From positions 6,982-70,981 of the forward strand of contig JAQVNJ010000014.1 of the NCBI GenBank assembly GCA_028703175.1: a DNA stretch of 64,000 nt, given 5' to 3'. The notes under the pieces were generated by a model. It made no database searches, was not told where the DNA came from, and saw nothing but the letters and a program-made list of their open reading frames with translations. Positions 25,954 through 34,556 of the stretch are shown here, piece by piece (the stretch's first letter is position 1; each line of letters opens with the position of its first letter). Source of the DNA: JAAYCB01 sp012744395. GTDB lineage: Bacteria > Planctomycetota > Planctomycetia > Pirellulales > Thermoguttaceae. The translations under genes were made by a program, and so were the position numbers.

Positions 25954-27287
25954 TGGGGAGGATTCAGGGTTCGGGGTTCAGGGTTCCGTCTTTCCTTCCC
26001 GCCTCGTTCCCAAGCTCCGGCTTGGGAACGCAGTCAGGCAATCCCAGAGGGTTGCCAAGCTGGAGCTTGGGAACCAGAGGGGGGAGGAGGCTGCGAGGCA
26101 GCAGGAGCTGCTGGCTGGGCGGATGGCTGATTGGCATCCTGCTGCCGGGCGTTCTGGGATGCGGGGGCGCGGAGTTGCAGGACGGATACGGCCAGCGGAA
26201 CGGGCCGGCGGTGTTTGCCAGCGTCAACGGGACGGCCGTGTTCGCCGAAATATGCGAAGACCGGGGACACACGGTCTTCTCCTGGCCGCTGCTTTCGCCT
26301 CGGTTGGACCAGCGGGCCGACACGATTGTCTGGTTTCCCGACGATTTCTTGCCGCCGAGCCGCGACGCCTGCCGCTGGCTCGAGCGTTGGCTGATGGCCA
26401 GGCCCAACCGGAGCCTGGTCTACGTGGGGCGCTGCTTCGACGCGGCGCCGTGGTACTGGGAGAACGTGCCGCTCGCCGGGGTCGATGCCGCCTTGCGGCA
26501 GCGAGTCGCTGCCCGCAGGAAGGCGGCCCGAGGCGAGCTGGCCGCGCGGCTTGCCGCGCTGCCCAACTCGCAAGACTGCCCGTGGTTTACCGTTCGGGGG
26601 CCGTACCAGCGGCGGCGCGTCCGCGCGCTGGAGGGCGACGCCGAGTGGCTCCGCGGCGTGGCCTCGGCGAAACTGCAAATGGAGCTTTATTGCCGGATGG
26701 CGCCGCCCCGTTCGGCGGTCACGCTGCTGGGCTCGGAGGGCGAGGCGATCGTGTTCGCGCGGCCCCTGCGCGCAAGCCGGTTGATCGTCGTGGCCAACGG
26801 TTCCTTTCTGCTGAACGCCCCGCTGGCAAACCACGAACACCGCAAACTGGCCGGCAAGCTGCTCGACGCGCTCGGGCCGCAGCCCCGGCGGATCGCCTTC
26901 CTGGAATCGGCCGCCGGCGGGCCGGGGATTTCCGATACCGATCCGTCTTTCGGGCCGCGGCTCGGACTGGAACTGATGCGGATCTGGCCCACCAACTGGA
27001 TCCTGGCCCACGCCTGCCTGTTGGGGATTCTCTTCTGCTTCTGGCGATTTCCGATCTTCGGCCGTCCGATCCAGCCGCCGAGCGAGGCGGCGTCCGACTT
27101 CGGCTCGCATATTGACGCGGTGGCGCGCCTGCTTGAGCGGACCGGCGATGAGGCCTACGCCCGGCAACGGCTGCAACACTACCGGCAGATGGTCCGGCAG
27201 GAGGCGGCCGCGCAGACTGCCAATCCGCCGCCGCGCGGCGCTGCCCGCCCGCCGGGCAGACCTTACACACCAACACCTCCTGATTGA
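25950..27287 (+). CDS. DUF4350-type membrane protein with repeat-derived N-terminus
   Basis: The annotated frame gives 445 residues. The core (from about residue 60) has a signal-anchor with a lipobox-like ILLPGVLGCGGAE, then an alpha/beta domain (TVFSWPLLSPRL, IVWFPDDFLPPSRDACRWLE, LIVVANGSFLLNAPLANHEH) typical of DUF4350. A membrane segment at about 345-363 (WILAHACLLGILFCFWRFPIFG) and a C-terminal tail follow. Residues about 18-45 are encoded by two copies of the 26-bp palindrome. The ATG at 25950 overlaps the previous stop, so this start keeps operon packing, but no ATG/GTG lies between the repeats and the hydrophobic segment. Either the repeats were inserted in frame or the true start is a rare codon downstream. 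Confidence 0.7.
   Translation: MMGRIQGSGFRVPSFLPASFPSSGLGTQSGNPRGLPSWSLGTRGGRRLRGSRSCWLGGWLIGILLPGVLGCGGAELQDGYGQRNGPAVFASVNGTAVFAEICEDRGHTVFSWPLLSPRLDQRADTIVWFPDDFLPPSRDACRWLERWLMARPNRSLVYVGRCFDAAPWYWENVPLAGVDAALRQRVAARRKAARGELAARLAALPNSQDCPWFTVRGPYQRRRVRALEGDAEWLRGVASAKLQMELYCRMAPPRSAVTLLGSEGEAIVFARPLRASRLIVVANGSFLLNAPLANHEHRKLAGKLLDALGPQPRRIAFLESAAGGPGISDTDPSFGPRLGLELMRIWPTNWILAHACLLGILFCFWRFPIFGRPIQPPSEAASDFGSHIDAVARLLERTGDEAYARQRLQHYRQMVRQEAAAQTANPPPRGAARPPGRPYTPTPPD
26006..26031 (+). repeat. 26-bp interspersed palindrome, copy 3
   Basis: CGTTCCCAAGC and GCTTGGGAACG form perfect 11-bp arms around TCCG. It lies inside the 5' part of the DUF4350-type reading frame. Confidence 0.85.
26050..26075 (+). 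repeat. 26-bp interspersed palindrome, copy 4
   Basis: It has the same design as the other copies, with one arm change (GGTTGCC for GGTTCCC). It begins 18 bp after copy 3, inside the same reading frame. Confidence 0.8.
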
Positions 27288-27299
27288 TTGCTGCAACCC

Positions 27300-28379
27300 A
27301 TGTCCAGATCGCCTTTCGACGACCTCCCGCCCGGCGCCGGCGAAGCCCCGCGCCCTGGGCATGTTCCCCCAACTTCCGATCCGCTGATTGAAGCGGCGGC
27401 GTGCGGGCCGGCGATCGACGCCGGGCCGCCCTCGCCGACGCGGCTCCTCTTCGACCGGATCACGGCGGAGGTCCGCAAGATTTTCGTCGGGCAGGACGAG
27501 CTCCTGCTGGGGACGCTGGTGGCGCTGTTCTCCAGCGGCCACGTGCTGATCGAGAGCGTGCCCGGATTGGGAAAGACGATCTTCGTGCGGACGCTGGGAC
27601 GCGTGCTGGGCTGCGACTTTGGTCGGATCCAGTTCACCGCGGACCTGATGCCGTCGGACATCACCGGCGGGCCGATCTTCGACATGAAGTCGCAGGAATT
27701 CCAGTTCCGTCCGGGCCCCGTCTTCACGCAGCTTCTGCTGGCCGACGAGATCAACCGCTCGCCCGCCAAGACCCACGCGGCGCTGCTGGAGATCATGCAG
27801 GAATACCGCGTCACGGTCGAGCGGACGAGCCACAAGCTCCAGCGGCCGTTTCTCGTGATCGCGACGCAGAACCCGATCGAGGCCGAGGGGACATACAACC
27901 TCCCCGAGGCCCAGTTGGACCGCTTCATGTTCAAACTGCTGGTCAACTACCCTTCGGCGGAACAGGAGGCGCAGATCCTCGTCATGCACGGCACGCAGGA
28001 CGACCTCGACCAGCGGCTGGCCGGGCTGGCGACCGTCTCGTCGCCCGAGGAGATCGTGGACATGACCCGCGCGACCAGCGCGGTCCACGTCGACCCGAAG
28101 TTGCTGAGCTATATCAACGCGATCGTCCGCCTGACCCGCCAGTGGCCCCACTTCCACATGGGCGCTTCGCCCCGGGCGGGGCTGGCCCTCGTGCAGGGCG
28201 CGCGGACGCTGGCCGCGTTTCGCGGGCGCGACTACGCCGTGCCCGACGACGTGGTCGAGCTGGCCCTGCCCGCCCTCCGCCACCGCGTGATCCTCACCGC
28301 CGAGGCGGAGGTCGAGGGCCACCATGTCGACGAGCTGCTCACCGCGATGCTCCGCTCGGTGGAGGTGCCCCGGCTTTGA
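27300..28379 (+). CDS. MoxR-family AAA+ ATPase
   Basis: The product is 359 residues. MoxR ATPases are chaperone-like AAA+ proteins that act on VWA/DUF58 partners. Walker A is VPGLGKT, Walker B LLLADEIN with the sensor NRSPAKTHAALLEIMQE, sensor 1 is VIATQNPIEAEGTY and the C-terminal GASPRAGLALVQGAR is the MoxR signature. A Pro-rich N-terminal extension of about 50 residues precedes the ATPase. ATG at 27300 was preferred over TTG at 27288. The stop overlaps a TTG start of the DUF58 gene, the usual partner. Confidence 0.95.
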   Translation: MSRSPFDDLPPGAGEAPRPGHVPPTSDPLIEAAACGPAIDAGPPSPTRLLFDRITAEVRKIFVGQDELLLGTLVALFSSGHVLIESVPGLGKTIFVRTLGRVLGCDFGRIQFTADLMPSDITGGPIFDMKSQEFQFRPGPVFTQLLLADEINRSPAKTHAALLEIMQEYRVTVERTSHKLQRPFLVIATQNPIEAEGTYNLPEAQLDRFMFKLLVNYPSAEQEAQILVMHGTQDDLDQRLAGLATVSSPEEIVDMTRATSAVHVDPKLLSYINAIVRLTRQWPHFHMGASPRAGLALVQGARTLAAFRGRDYAVPDDVVELALPALRHRVILTAEAEVEGHHVDELLTAMLRSVEVPRL

Positions 28380-29767
28380 CTCCCTTTTCGCTCGTCACCC
28401 TGGAGCTGTTGGCGATGGCCGGGCCGCTGGCGGCGCTGGCCGCCTTTGCGCGGGTCTATCCCGAGCGGAGGCTGGTCAGAGCGGCGCTGGCGCCGGCCGC
28501 GGCCTCGCTGGGACTCCTCGCCGCCCCCGGCTTCCTCCTGCCGGTGATCCTCATCGACGCGGTCCTGGCCGTGCTCGTTCTCGTCGATCTCGCCTCCCTC
28601 CCGCGCCGCGCGGATTTCGAAATTACCCGCCAATCGGGCCGCGTGGCCTCGCTGGCTAAACGCTATCCGATCCGCCTGCTGCTGGCCAACCGGTCGCGGC
28701 GGTCCTTTTCGATCGACCTCCGCGACGGCGCCGACCCCGCGTTGAAGCCCGAGCCGGCCGAGTTTTCAGGCCTCGCCATGCCGCCGCGGAGCCGCCTGGA
28801 ACTCGACTACGCGCTGCGGCCGGCGCGCCGCGGGGCGTTCGAGATCGGCGAATTCCATGTGCGCGCCCGCGGCCGCTTGGGGCTCTTCCAGCGATTCCTC
28901 ACCTATCGCCAACCGACCCGGCTGAACGTCTATCCGGACATGCAGCAACTCGCGCAATACGCCCTGCTGGCGCGGACGAATCGCCTCAGCCAACTCGGCG
29001 TTCGCCGCGCGCGGCGGATCGGCCAGGACCACGACTTCGAACGCCTCCGCGACTACACGGTCGATGACAATTACCGGCACATCGAATGGCGGGCGACCGC
29101 CCGGCGGCGGAGGCTGACCGTCAAGGATTTCCAGGCGACGCGGAGCCAGCGGGTGATCTTTCTGATCGATTGCGGGCGGATGATGACCAATCTCTCCTCG
29201 GGGCTGAGCCTGCTCGACCACGCCTTCAATGCGGCCCTGATGCTCAGTTGGGTCGCCCTCCGCCAGTCCGACGCGGTGGGGCTGCTCTGCTTCTCCGACG
29301 AGGTCCACAACTACGTTCCGCCGCGGGGCGGCATGGGCCAGATGAACCGGCTCCTGCACGCCTGCTTCAACCGCTTCCCCGGCCGCGTCGAGTCGCGCTA
29401 CGATCAGGCATTCCGCTACCTGGGCGCGCATGCGAGGAAACGCGCGCTGGTGGTGCTGGTGACCAACGTCATCGACGAGGTCAACGCCAACCAGGTCCAG
29501 CGCTACCTGACAAGCCTCGTTGGCCGCCACCTGCCGATCGGCGTACTGCTGCGCGACCACCGCCTGTTCGACGCCGTCGAACCGGAAGCACCTTCGGGCG
29601 ACGCGTTGTGGCGGGCGGCGGCCGCCGCCGACCAGCTCGCCTGGCGGCGGCAGGTGCTCACCGATCTGGCCGGCCAGGGGGCGCTCACGCTCGACGTCTT
29701 CCCCGAAGAATTGACCGCCCCGCTGATCAATCGCTACCTGGAGGTGAAGGCCAGGCATTTGCTGTAG
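28376..29767 (+). CDS. DUF58 domain protein (MoxR partner, VWA-like)
   Basis: The product is about 463 residues. Two N-terminal membrane segments are followed by a beta-rich region and the DUF58 core, with RRARRIGQDHDFERLRDYTV and DDNYRHIEWRATARRRRLTV. A von Willebrand-A-like domain follows (VIFLIDCGRMM, SDAVGLLCFSDEVHNYVPPRGG, ALVVLVTNVIDE). The VWA metal site is degenerate: DCGRMM replaces DxSxS. The frame starts with a TTG at 28376 overlapping the MoxR stop, with GGAGG 10 nt upstream; ATG at 28415 is an alternative with GGAG 9 nt upstream. It is the last gene of the operon. Confidence 0.88.
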   Translation: MTPFSLVTLELLAMAGPLAALAAFARVYPERRLVRAALAPAAASLGLLAAPGFLLPVILIDAVLAVLVLVDLASLPRRADFEITRQSGRVASLAKRYPIRLLLANRSRRSFSIDLRDGADPALKPEPAEFSGLAMPPRSRLELDYALRPARRGAFEIGEFHVRARGRLGLFQRFLTYRQPTRLNVYPDMQQLAQYALLARTNRLSQLGVRRARRIGQDHDFERLRDYTVDDNYRHIEWRATARRRRLTVKDFQATRSQRVIFLIDCGRMMTNLSSGLSLLDHAFNAALMLSWVALRQSDAVGLLCFSDEVHNYVPPRGGMGQMNRLLHACFNRFPGRVESRYDQAFRYLGAHARKRALVVLVTNVIDEVNANQVQRYLTSLVGRHLPIGVLLRDHRLFDAVEPEAPSGDALWRAAAAADQLAWRRQVLTDLAGQGALTLDVFPEELTAPLINRYLEVKARHLL

Positions 29768-29958
29768 AACCCGCTCGCCACGGGCTGCCGCGGCTGCTGA
29801 TTCGCCGGGCGGTGGTCGAGACTGCTCGGAAACACGGCGAAGGACAAGGGCCACGGACGAATTCAACAACCTGCGGAGCTGAGCTAGAATCAGGGCTGGA
29901 ACCGATTGGGGCGTGCCCGCGGGACCGACGGTCTTGGGGGAAGCGCGAGTAGAAAGGA

Positions 29959-29984
29959 GGTTCCCAAGCCGGAGCTTGGGAACC
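29959..29984 (+). repeat. 26-bp interspersed palindrome, copy 5
   Basis: GGTTCCCAAGC and GCTTGGGAACC form perfect 11-bp arms around CGGA. A decayed half-copy (GGAGCTGGGGAACCAGG) follows at 29996-30012. It lies 50 bp upstream of the oligoendopeptidase start. Confidence 0.85.
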
Positions 29985-30034
29985 AGCAGTGGACTGGAGC
30001 TGGGGAACCAGGACGAAGACCCTGGAGGAGACGA

Positions 30035-31915
30035 ATGAGAGTGTTGACCGTTCGACTGGCGTTGTTGTTGGCCCTTGCCATGGCGTGCCCGCCCGAGGCC
30101 TTGCCGCAGACCCGCGATCGGGCGCGCGTGACCGCGGAGGACACGTGGAAGCTCGAAGACATCTATCCTTCCGACGCGGCCTGGGCCGAAGCCAAGGAGC
30201 GGCTCGCCGGGCGTCTGGACGAGGTGCTCGCCTTCCAGGGCGCGCTGGCCGGCGCGCCCGAGAAACTCCTGGCGTGCTTGGATTGGAACAGCCAGCTTGA
30301 CAAGGAACTGACGCGACTCGCCTGCTATGCGACGATGAAATCGGACCAGGACACGCGCGACGCGAAATACCAGGGAATGCAGCAGGCGATCCGCCAGCTC
30401 GCCACGGACTACGCCGCGAAGGTCTCGTTCATCGCCCCCGAGGTGGCCGCGCTGGAGCGGGCGACGGTCGAGGATTTCGTCGCCCGCGTGCCGGCCCTGG
30501 CGGTCTACTCGATATACCTCGACGACATTCTCCGCACGAAGGCCCACCGGCTCTCGGCCGCCGAGGAGAGAATCCTCGCCGAAGCCGGCATGTTGGCTTC
30601 CGCGCCGCGCTCGATCTTCATGGTCTTCAGCAACGCCGAGATGCCCTTCCCGGAAGTCACGCTCTCCGAGGGCGTCCAGGTCACATTGAACCAGGCAGGC
30701 TTCACGCGATACCGGTCCGCCCCGCTCCGGGCCGATCGCCAGACCGTCTTCAGGGGCTTCTTCTCCACCTTCGACCAGTTCCGGCAGACCTTCGGCACGC
30801 AGTTGGCCGCCCAGGTGAGCAAGGACATGTTCTTCGCCAGAACAAGGAATTACGAGTCTTCGCTGCATCGGGCGCTCGACGGCGACAAGATCCCGATCGC
30901 GGTTTACCGCGCCCTGATCGACAACGTCAATCGCCACCTGCCAGCGTTTCACCGCTATCTGCGGCTCAAGCAGCGGATGCTCGGCGTCGACCGGCTCGAG
31001 TATTCCGACCTCTACGCGCCGGTTGTGGCGGAAGTCGACCTGGAGTATTCCTACGAACAGGCCAAACAACTCGTGCTCGACGCGCTGGCGCCGCTGGGCA
31101 GGAACTATACCGATGTGGTCGAGCGGGCCTACAACGAGCGATGGATCGACGTCTATCCCACGCCCGGCAAACGCTCCGGCGCGTACTCCAACGGCGGCTG
31201 CTACGATGTCCACCCTTACATCCTGCTGAACTACAACGGCCGCTACGACGACGTGAGCACGCTGGCGCATGAACTGGGCCATGCCATCCACAGCCACTAC
31301 TCCAACGCGGCGCAACCCTATCCGACGGCCGGCTATGCGACGTTCGTGGCCGAGGTCGCCTCGACGCTCAACGAGGCCCTGCTCAACCACAAAATGCTCA
31401 ATCAGATCGACGACGACAAGCTGCGGCTGGCGCTGCTGATGAACTACCTCGACGGACTGAAGGGGACCGTCTTTCGCCAGACCCAGTTCGCCGAGTTTGA
31501 GCTGGCGATCCACGAGCGGGCGGAGGCCGGCGAGCCGCTCACCGGCGATTCGCTCACGGACATCTATGGCGACATCCTCCGCCGCTACTACGGCCACGCG
31601 GAGGGCGTCTGCAACGTGCCCGAAGCGTGCCTCATCGAGTGGGCCTACGTCCCTCACTTCTACCTGAATTTCTATGTCTACCAATATGCGACCTCGTTCA
31701 CCGCCTCGACGTCGCTTGCGGAAAAAATCCTCGGCGGCGAGCCGGGCGCGGTGCCCAAGACGATCGAGTTCCTCTCGGCCGGCGGCTCCGACTACCCCGT
31801 GGAGATCCTCAAACGGGCGAACGTCGACATGCTCACCAGCGACCCCTTCGATCGCACAATCGCCGCGATGAACCGCACGATGGACCAGATCGAAGAAATC
31901 CTCGCACGCCAGTAG
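30035..31915 (+). CDS. pepF: Oligoendopeptidase F (M3 metallopeptidase) with signal peptide
   Basis: PepF cleaves short peptides with a zinc-dependent thimet-type active site. The product is 626 residues. Zinc ligands are H412 and H416 in AHELGHAIHSHY with catalytic E413, and a downstream Glu lies in the AEVASTLNEALL helix. WKLEDIYPSDAAW at the start and YDVHPYILLNYNGRYDDV are typical. Unlike most PepF proteins it begins with a cleavable signal-like sequence (VLTVRLALLLALAMACPPEALPQ), so it may act in the periplasm. ATG at 30035 has GGAGGAG upstream. It stands alone. Confidence 0.93.
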   Translation: MRVLTVRLALLLALAMACPPEALPQTRDRARVTAEDTWKLEDIYPSDAAWAEAKERLAGRLDEVLAFQGALAGAPEKLLACLDWNSQLDKELTRLACYATMKSDQDTRDAKYQGMQQAIRQLATDYAAKVSFIAPEVAALERATVEDFVARVPALAVYSIYLDDILRTKAHRLSAAEERILAEAGMLASAPRSIFMVFSNAEMPFPEVTLSEGVQVTLNQAGFTRYRSAPLRADRQTVFRGFFSTFDQFRQTFGTQLAAQVSKDMFFARTRNYESSLHRALDGDKIPIAVYRALIDNVNRHLPAFHRYLRLKQRMLGVDRLEYSDLYAPVVAEVDLEYSYEQAKQLVLDALAPLGRNYTDVVERAYNERWIDVYPTPGKRSGAYSNGGCYDVHPYILLNYNGRYDDVSTLAHELGHAIHSHYSNAAQPYPTAGYATFVAEVASTLNEALLNHKMLNQIDDDKLRLALLMNYLDGLKGTVFRQTQFAEFELAIHERAEAGEPLTGDSLTDIYGDILRRYYGHAEGVCNVPEACLIEWAYVPHFYLNFYVYQYATSFTASTSLAEKILGGEPGAVPKTIEFLSAGGSDYPVEILKRANVDMLTSDPFDRTIAAMNRTMDQIEEILARQ

Positions 31916-31919
31916 ACTG

Positions 31920-32054
31920 TAGGGTGGTGCAAGCGGACCAGCCCGCTGCGGTTTGACCCGCCGCCAGCGCTGCCGGCGAACCGAGCAAGCCCACACAACC
32001 GAACCGCCAGCGCCGCCCCAGCGAGAGCCGACCACAAGACGATACCACGGGCGG
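31920..32054. repeat. 135-bp tandem element, copy 1
   Basis: It begins TAGGGTGGTGCA and ends ACGATACCACGGGCGG. It is about 90 percent identical by eye to the copy that follows without a gap. It carries short CG-rich inverted segments and no gene. It starts 5 bp after the pepF stop. Confidence 0.8.
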
Positions 32055-32189
32055 TAGGGTGGTGCAGAGCGGACCAGCCCGCTGCGGTTTGACCCGCCGC
32101 GGGTGCCACCGGCGAACCGAGCAAGCCCACACAACCAAACCGGCAGCGCCGCCCCAGCGAGGGCGGACCACAAGACGATACAACGGGCC
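32055..32189. repeat. 135-bp tandem element, copy 2
   Basis: It is the second unit of the direct repeat, beginning TAGGGTGGTGCAGAG. The main difference from copy 1 is around position 32101 (GGGTGCCACC against CAGCGCTGCC). It ends 45 bp before the glycerate kinase start. Confidence 0.8.
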
Positions 32190-32233
32190 TGGAGACCCGT
32201 CCCGTGGAATGCAGCAACCCTGGAGACCCCGCC

Positions 32234-33592
32234 ATGCCCCGCTCGACCGAACAGCTCCGCCACGACGCGTTGCGCATCTGGCGAGCCGGCGTCGAGGCCG
32301 TCGACTCGCGGCGCCTGGTTCGCGAGGCGTTCCGCGTCGACGGCCGCCGCCTCCACGTGGGTGACGCGAGCATCGAGCTCGATTCGATCGGGCGAATCGC
32401 CGTGGTCGGGGCGGGAAAGGCCGGCGCGGGGATGGCCGCGGCCGTCGAAGCGATCCTCGGAGACGACCTGCTCGCCGAGAAGCAGGTCGCCGGCTGGGTC
32501 AATGTGCCGGCGGGCTGCGAGAGACGGCTGGCGCGAATCCACCTCCATCCGGCCAGGCCGGCGGGCGTCAACGAACCGACGCCCGCCGGCGTGGCGGGCG
32601 CGGAGAGTATCCTCGGTCTTGTCGAAAGCCTCCAGGCCGGCGACCTCTGTCTCTGCCTGATCTCCGGCGGCGGATCGGCACTGATGCCCGCCCCTGCCGA
32701 AGGAATCACCCTCGATGACAAGTTGGCCGTCACCCGGCACCTCAGCTCCTCGGGCGCGAACATCGAGCAGCTCAACGCGGTCCGCAAGCAGCTGAGCCGG
32801 ATCAAGGGCGGCGGGCTCGCCCGGGCGTGCCGCGCCGGCCGGCTCCTGACCTTGATCATCTCCGACGTGCTGGGCGACCCGCTCGATGTGATTGCCTCGG
32901 GGCCCACCGCGCCCGACACCTCCACCCCGCAAATCGCGCTTGACGTGCTGCGAACGTTCGACGCGCGCCGGGCCGGAATCGACGCGCGGGTGTTCGATTA
33001 CCTGGAGCAGAAGGGGCGGCAACCGGATGCCCAACGGGCGTGCCAGGTCACCAACCAGATCATCGGCGGCAATCCGACGGCGGTCGACGCGGCCGGCGCG
33101 GCGGCCGAGCGGTTGGGATACCGGCCCGCGATCGCGGCCGCCACCGAGAGCGAGGGACTTGCCGAAGACGTTGGCCGCGAGCTGGCCCAGAAGGCGCTGC
33201 GGATGCGCTCCGCGAGGGGGCCGGACTGCCTCGTCAGCGGTGGCGAGCCGGTCGTCCGCTTGATCGAGCCGGCGCGCCGCGGGCTGGGCGGCCGCAACCA
33301 GCAACTCGTGCTGGCGGCCCTGCAAACGCTCCGCGCCGCCGGTGGGGCGGAGCGGATCGCCCTCCTGTCGGGCGGAACGGACGGCGAAGACGGGCCGACT
33401 GACGCCGCCGGCGCCGTGCTCGACGCCGGCCTCCTGGCCGCGGCAGAGGCGCATCGGCTCGATCCGGCCGATTACCTGCGGCGGAACGACGCCTACCGCT
33501 TCTTCGAGCCGCTCGGCGGGCTGATCGTGACCGGCCCGACACATACCAATGTCTGTGATCTGCGGGTGGTGGTCGTCGATCAGGACGGTTGA
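32234..33592 (+). CDS. Glycerate kinase type 2 (DUF4147/MOFRL)
   Basis: The product is 452 residues. The DUF4147 domain spans about 8-240 with GRIAVVGAGKAGAGMA, LCLISGGGSALMPAP and LSSSGANIEQLNAVRKQLSRIKGG; the MOFRL domain spans about 320-440 with GPDCLVSGGEPVV, GGRNQQLVLAAL and LLSGGTDGEDGPTDAAGA. These enzymes phosphorylate glycerate to 2-phosphoglycerate. ATG at 32234 has GGAG about 10 nt upstream and fits the family start; an ATG at 32204 is possible. A small palindrome (33609-33629, GGAATTC arms) lies between it and convergent rsmE but lacks a T-tract. Confidence 0.92.
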   Translation: MPRSTEQLRHDALRIWRAGVEAVDSRRLVREAFRVDGRRLHVGDASIELDSIGRIAVVGAGKAGAGMAAAVEAILGDDLLAEKQVAGWVNVPAGCERRLARIHLHPARPAGVNEPTPAGVAGAESILGLVESLQAGDLCLCLISGGGSALMPAPAEGITLDDKLAVTRHLSSSGANIEQLNAVRKQLSRIKGGGLARACRAGRLLTLIISDVLGDPLDVIASGPTAPDTSTPQIALDVLRTFDARRAGIDARVFDYLEQKGRQPDAQRACQVTNQIIGGNPTAVDAAGAAAERLGYRPAIAAATESEGLAEDVGRELAQKALRMRSARGPDCLVSGGEPVVRLIEPARRGLGGRNQQLVLAALQTLRAAGGAERIALLSGGTDGEDGPTDAAGAVLDAGLLAAAEAHRLDPADYLRRNDAYRFFEPLGGLIVTGPTHTNVCDLRVVVVDQDG

Positions 33593-33666
33593 GGGGTGTC
33601 GGGCGTGGGGAATTCACGCAACGAATTCCGTCCTGCGCGAGCAGTCTGGGGGGCGGCTTCCACCGC

Positions 33667-34392
33667 TCACGCATCTGGCGAACCGGCCGCCAAGGAGACG
33701 AGGGTGGCCATCGCCAGCGCCGCTGTCTCGACGCGGAGGATCCGCGGCCCCAGGTCGACCCGCCGCCAACCGCAGTGGTCGGCGATCTCGATCTCTTCGT
33801 CTGAGAAGCCACCCTCGGGGCCAACGGCGACGGCGATCGGACCCGGCCCGGGCTGGATTCGGACTCTGCTGGCAGGCGGCCCGCCGGAAGGGTGGGCAAT
33901 CAGGCGCGTCTGCGCATGTTGACAAGACTTCGCAAAATGAGCCCATTCTTGCGCGGCGCTGATCTCCATCAGCCGGTTCCGGCCCGACTGCTTCGAGGCC
34001 TCGATCACCGCCCGCTGGAGGCGCTGGATCGTGCTATCTCCGGGCTGGGCCACTCCGCGCGCGGTTACCAGGGGCACGAGCCGGCGGATGCCAAGCTCCA
34101 CGGCCTTCTCGACCAGCCACCGTTGCCGGTCGCCCTTGGGCAGGGCCACGGCGAGCAGCAGTTGAAAAGGCAGTTCCCGGTCGACCGTCGTCCGGCCGGT
34201 GATGGCCAGCACCGCCTCGCTTCGGCCAAGTTCGGTGATTTCCGCCGTGAACTCGTCGCCGGAACCGTCGAACAGGACCACCCGGCTGCCGGTTGTTGCG
34301 CGGATCACGTGGAGCAGATGGTGGGCTTCGGCACCCCCGAGGCGGGCCACGGCGCCCACGATCGGTCGATCGGAAAAGAAGCGGTGCGCCAT
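33667..34392 (-). CDS. rsmE: 16S rRNA (uracil(1498)-N(3))-methyltransferase RsmE
   Basis: RsmE methylates N3 of U1498 in 16S rRNA. The product is 241 residues, the family length. It shows the N-terminal PUA-like part with EAHHLLHVIRATTG, then the SPOUT knot with KGDRQRWLVEKAVELGI, AVIEASKQSGRNRLMEI and IAVAVGPEGGFSDEEIE, ending GPRILRVETAALAML-like. A TACAAT -10-like hexamer lies at 34445-34440 on this strand, but no good -35 goes with it. Confidence 0.95.
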   Translation of the reverse strand: MAHRFFSDRPIVGAVARLGGAEAHHLLHVIRATTGSRVVLFDGSGDEFTAEITELGRSEAVLAITGRTTVDRELPFQLLLAVALPKGDRQRWLVEKAVELGIRRLVPLVTARGVAQPGDSTIQRLQRAVIEASKQSGRNRLMEISAAQEWAHFAKSCQHAQTRLIAHPSGGPPASRVRIQPGPGPIAVAVGPEGGFSDEEIEIADHCGWRRVDLGPRILRVETAALAMATLVSLAAGSPDA

Positions 34393-34556
34393 CGGTTCTG
34401 CCGTTTCTGCGGGTGATTCCGAATGAAGTCTTCAGTCGCATTGTACCGAAGAGAGAAATGGCACGAAATGCAATCGTTCACGGGGATCCTACCGGCCCTC
34501 GCCGCCCGGCGGGGCAGTCCCCAGGGGGCGAATCTTCCCGTTGAGGGCATCTGACC

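Noticed and set aside
26034..28325. Minus-strand open frame of about 760 codons
   Set aside because: Antisense of the DUF4350 and MoxR genes, whose motifs are unambiguous.
28766..33544. Minus-strand open frame of about 1,590 codons
   Set aside because: It spans the antisense of DUF58, pepF and the glycerate kinase gene and even the repeats; an artefact of high GC at third codon positions.
33609..33629. Terminator between glycerate kinase and rsmE genes
   Set aside because: The GGAATTC palindrome is short, AT-rich in the stem and has no T-run on either strand.
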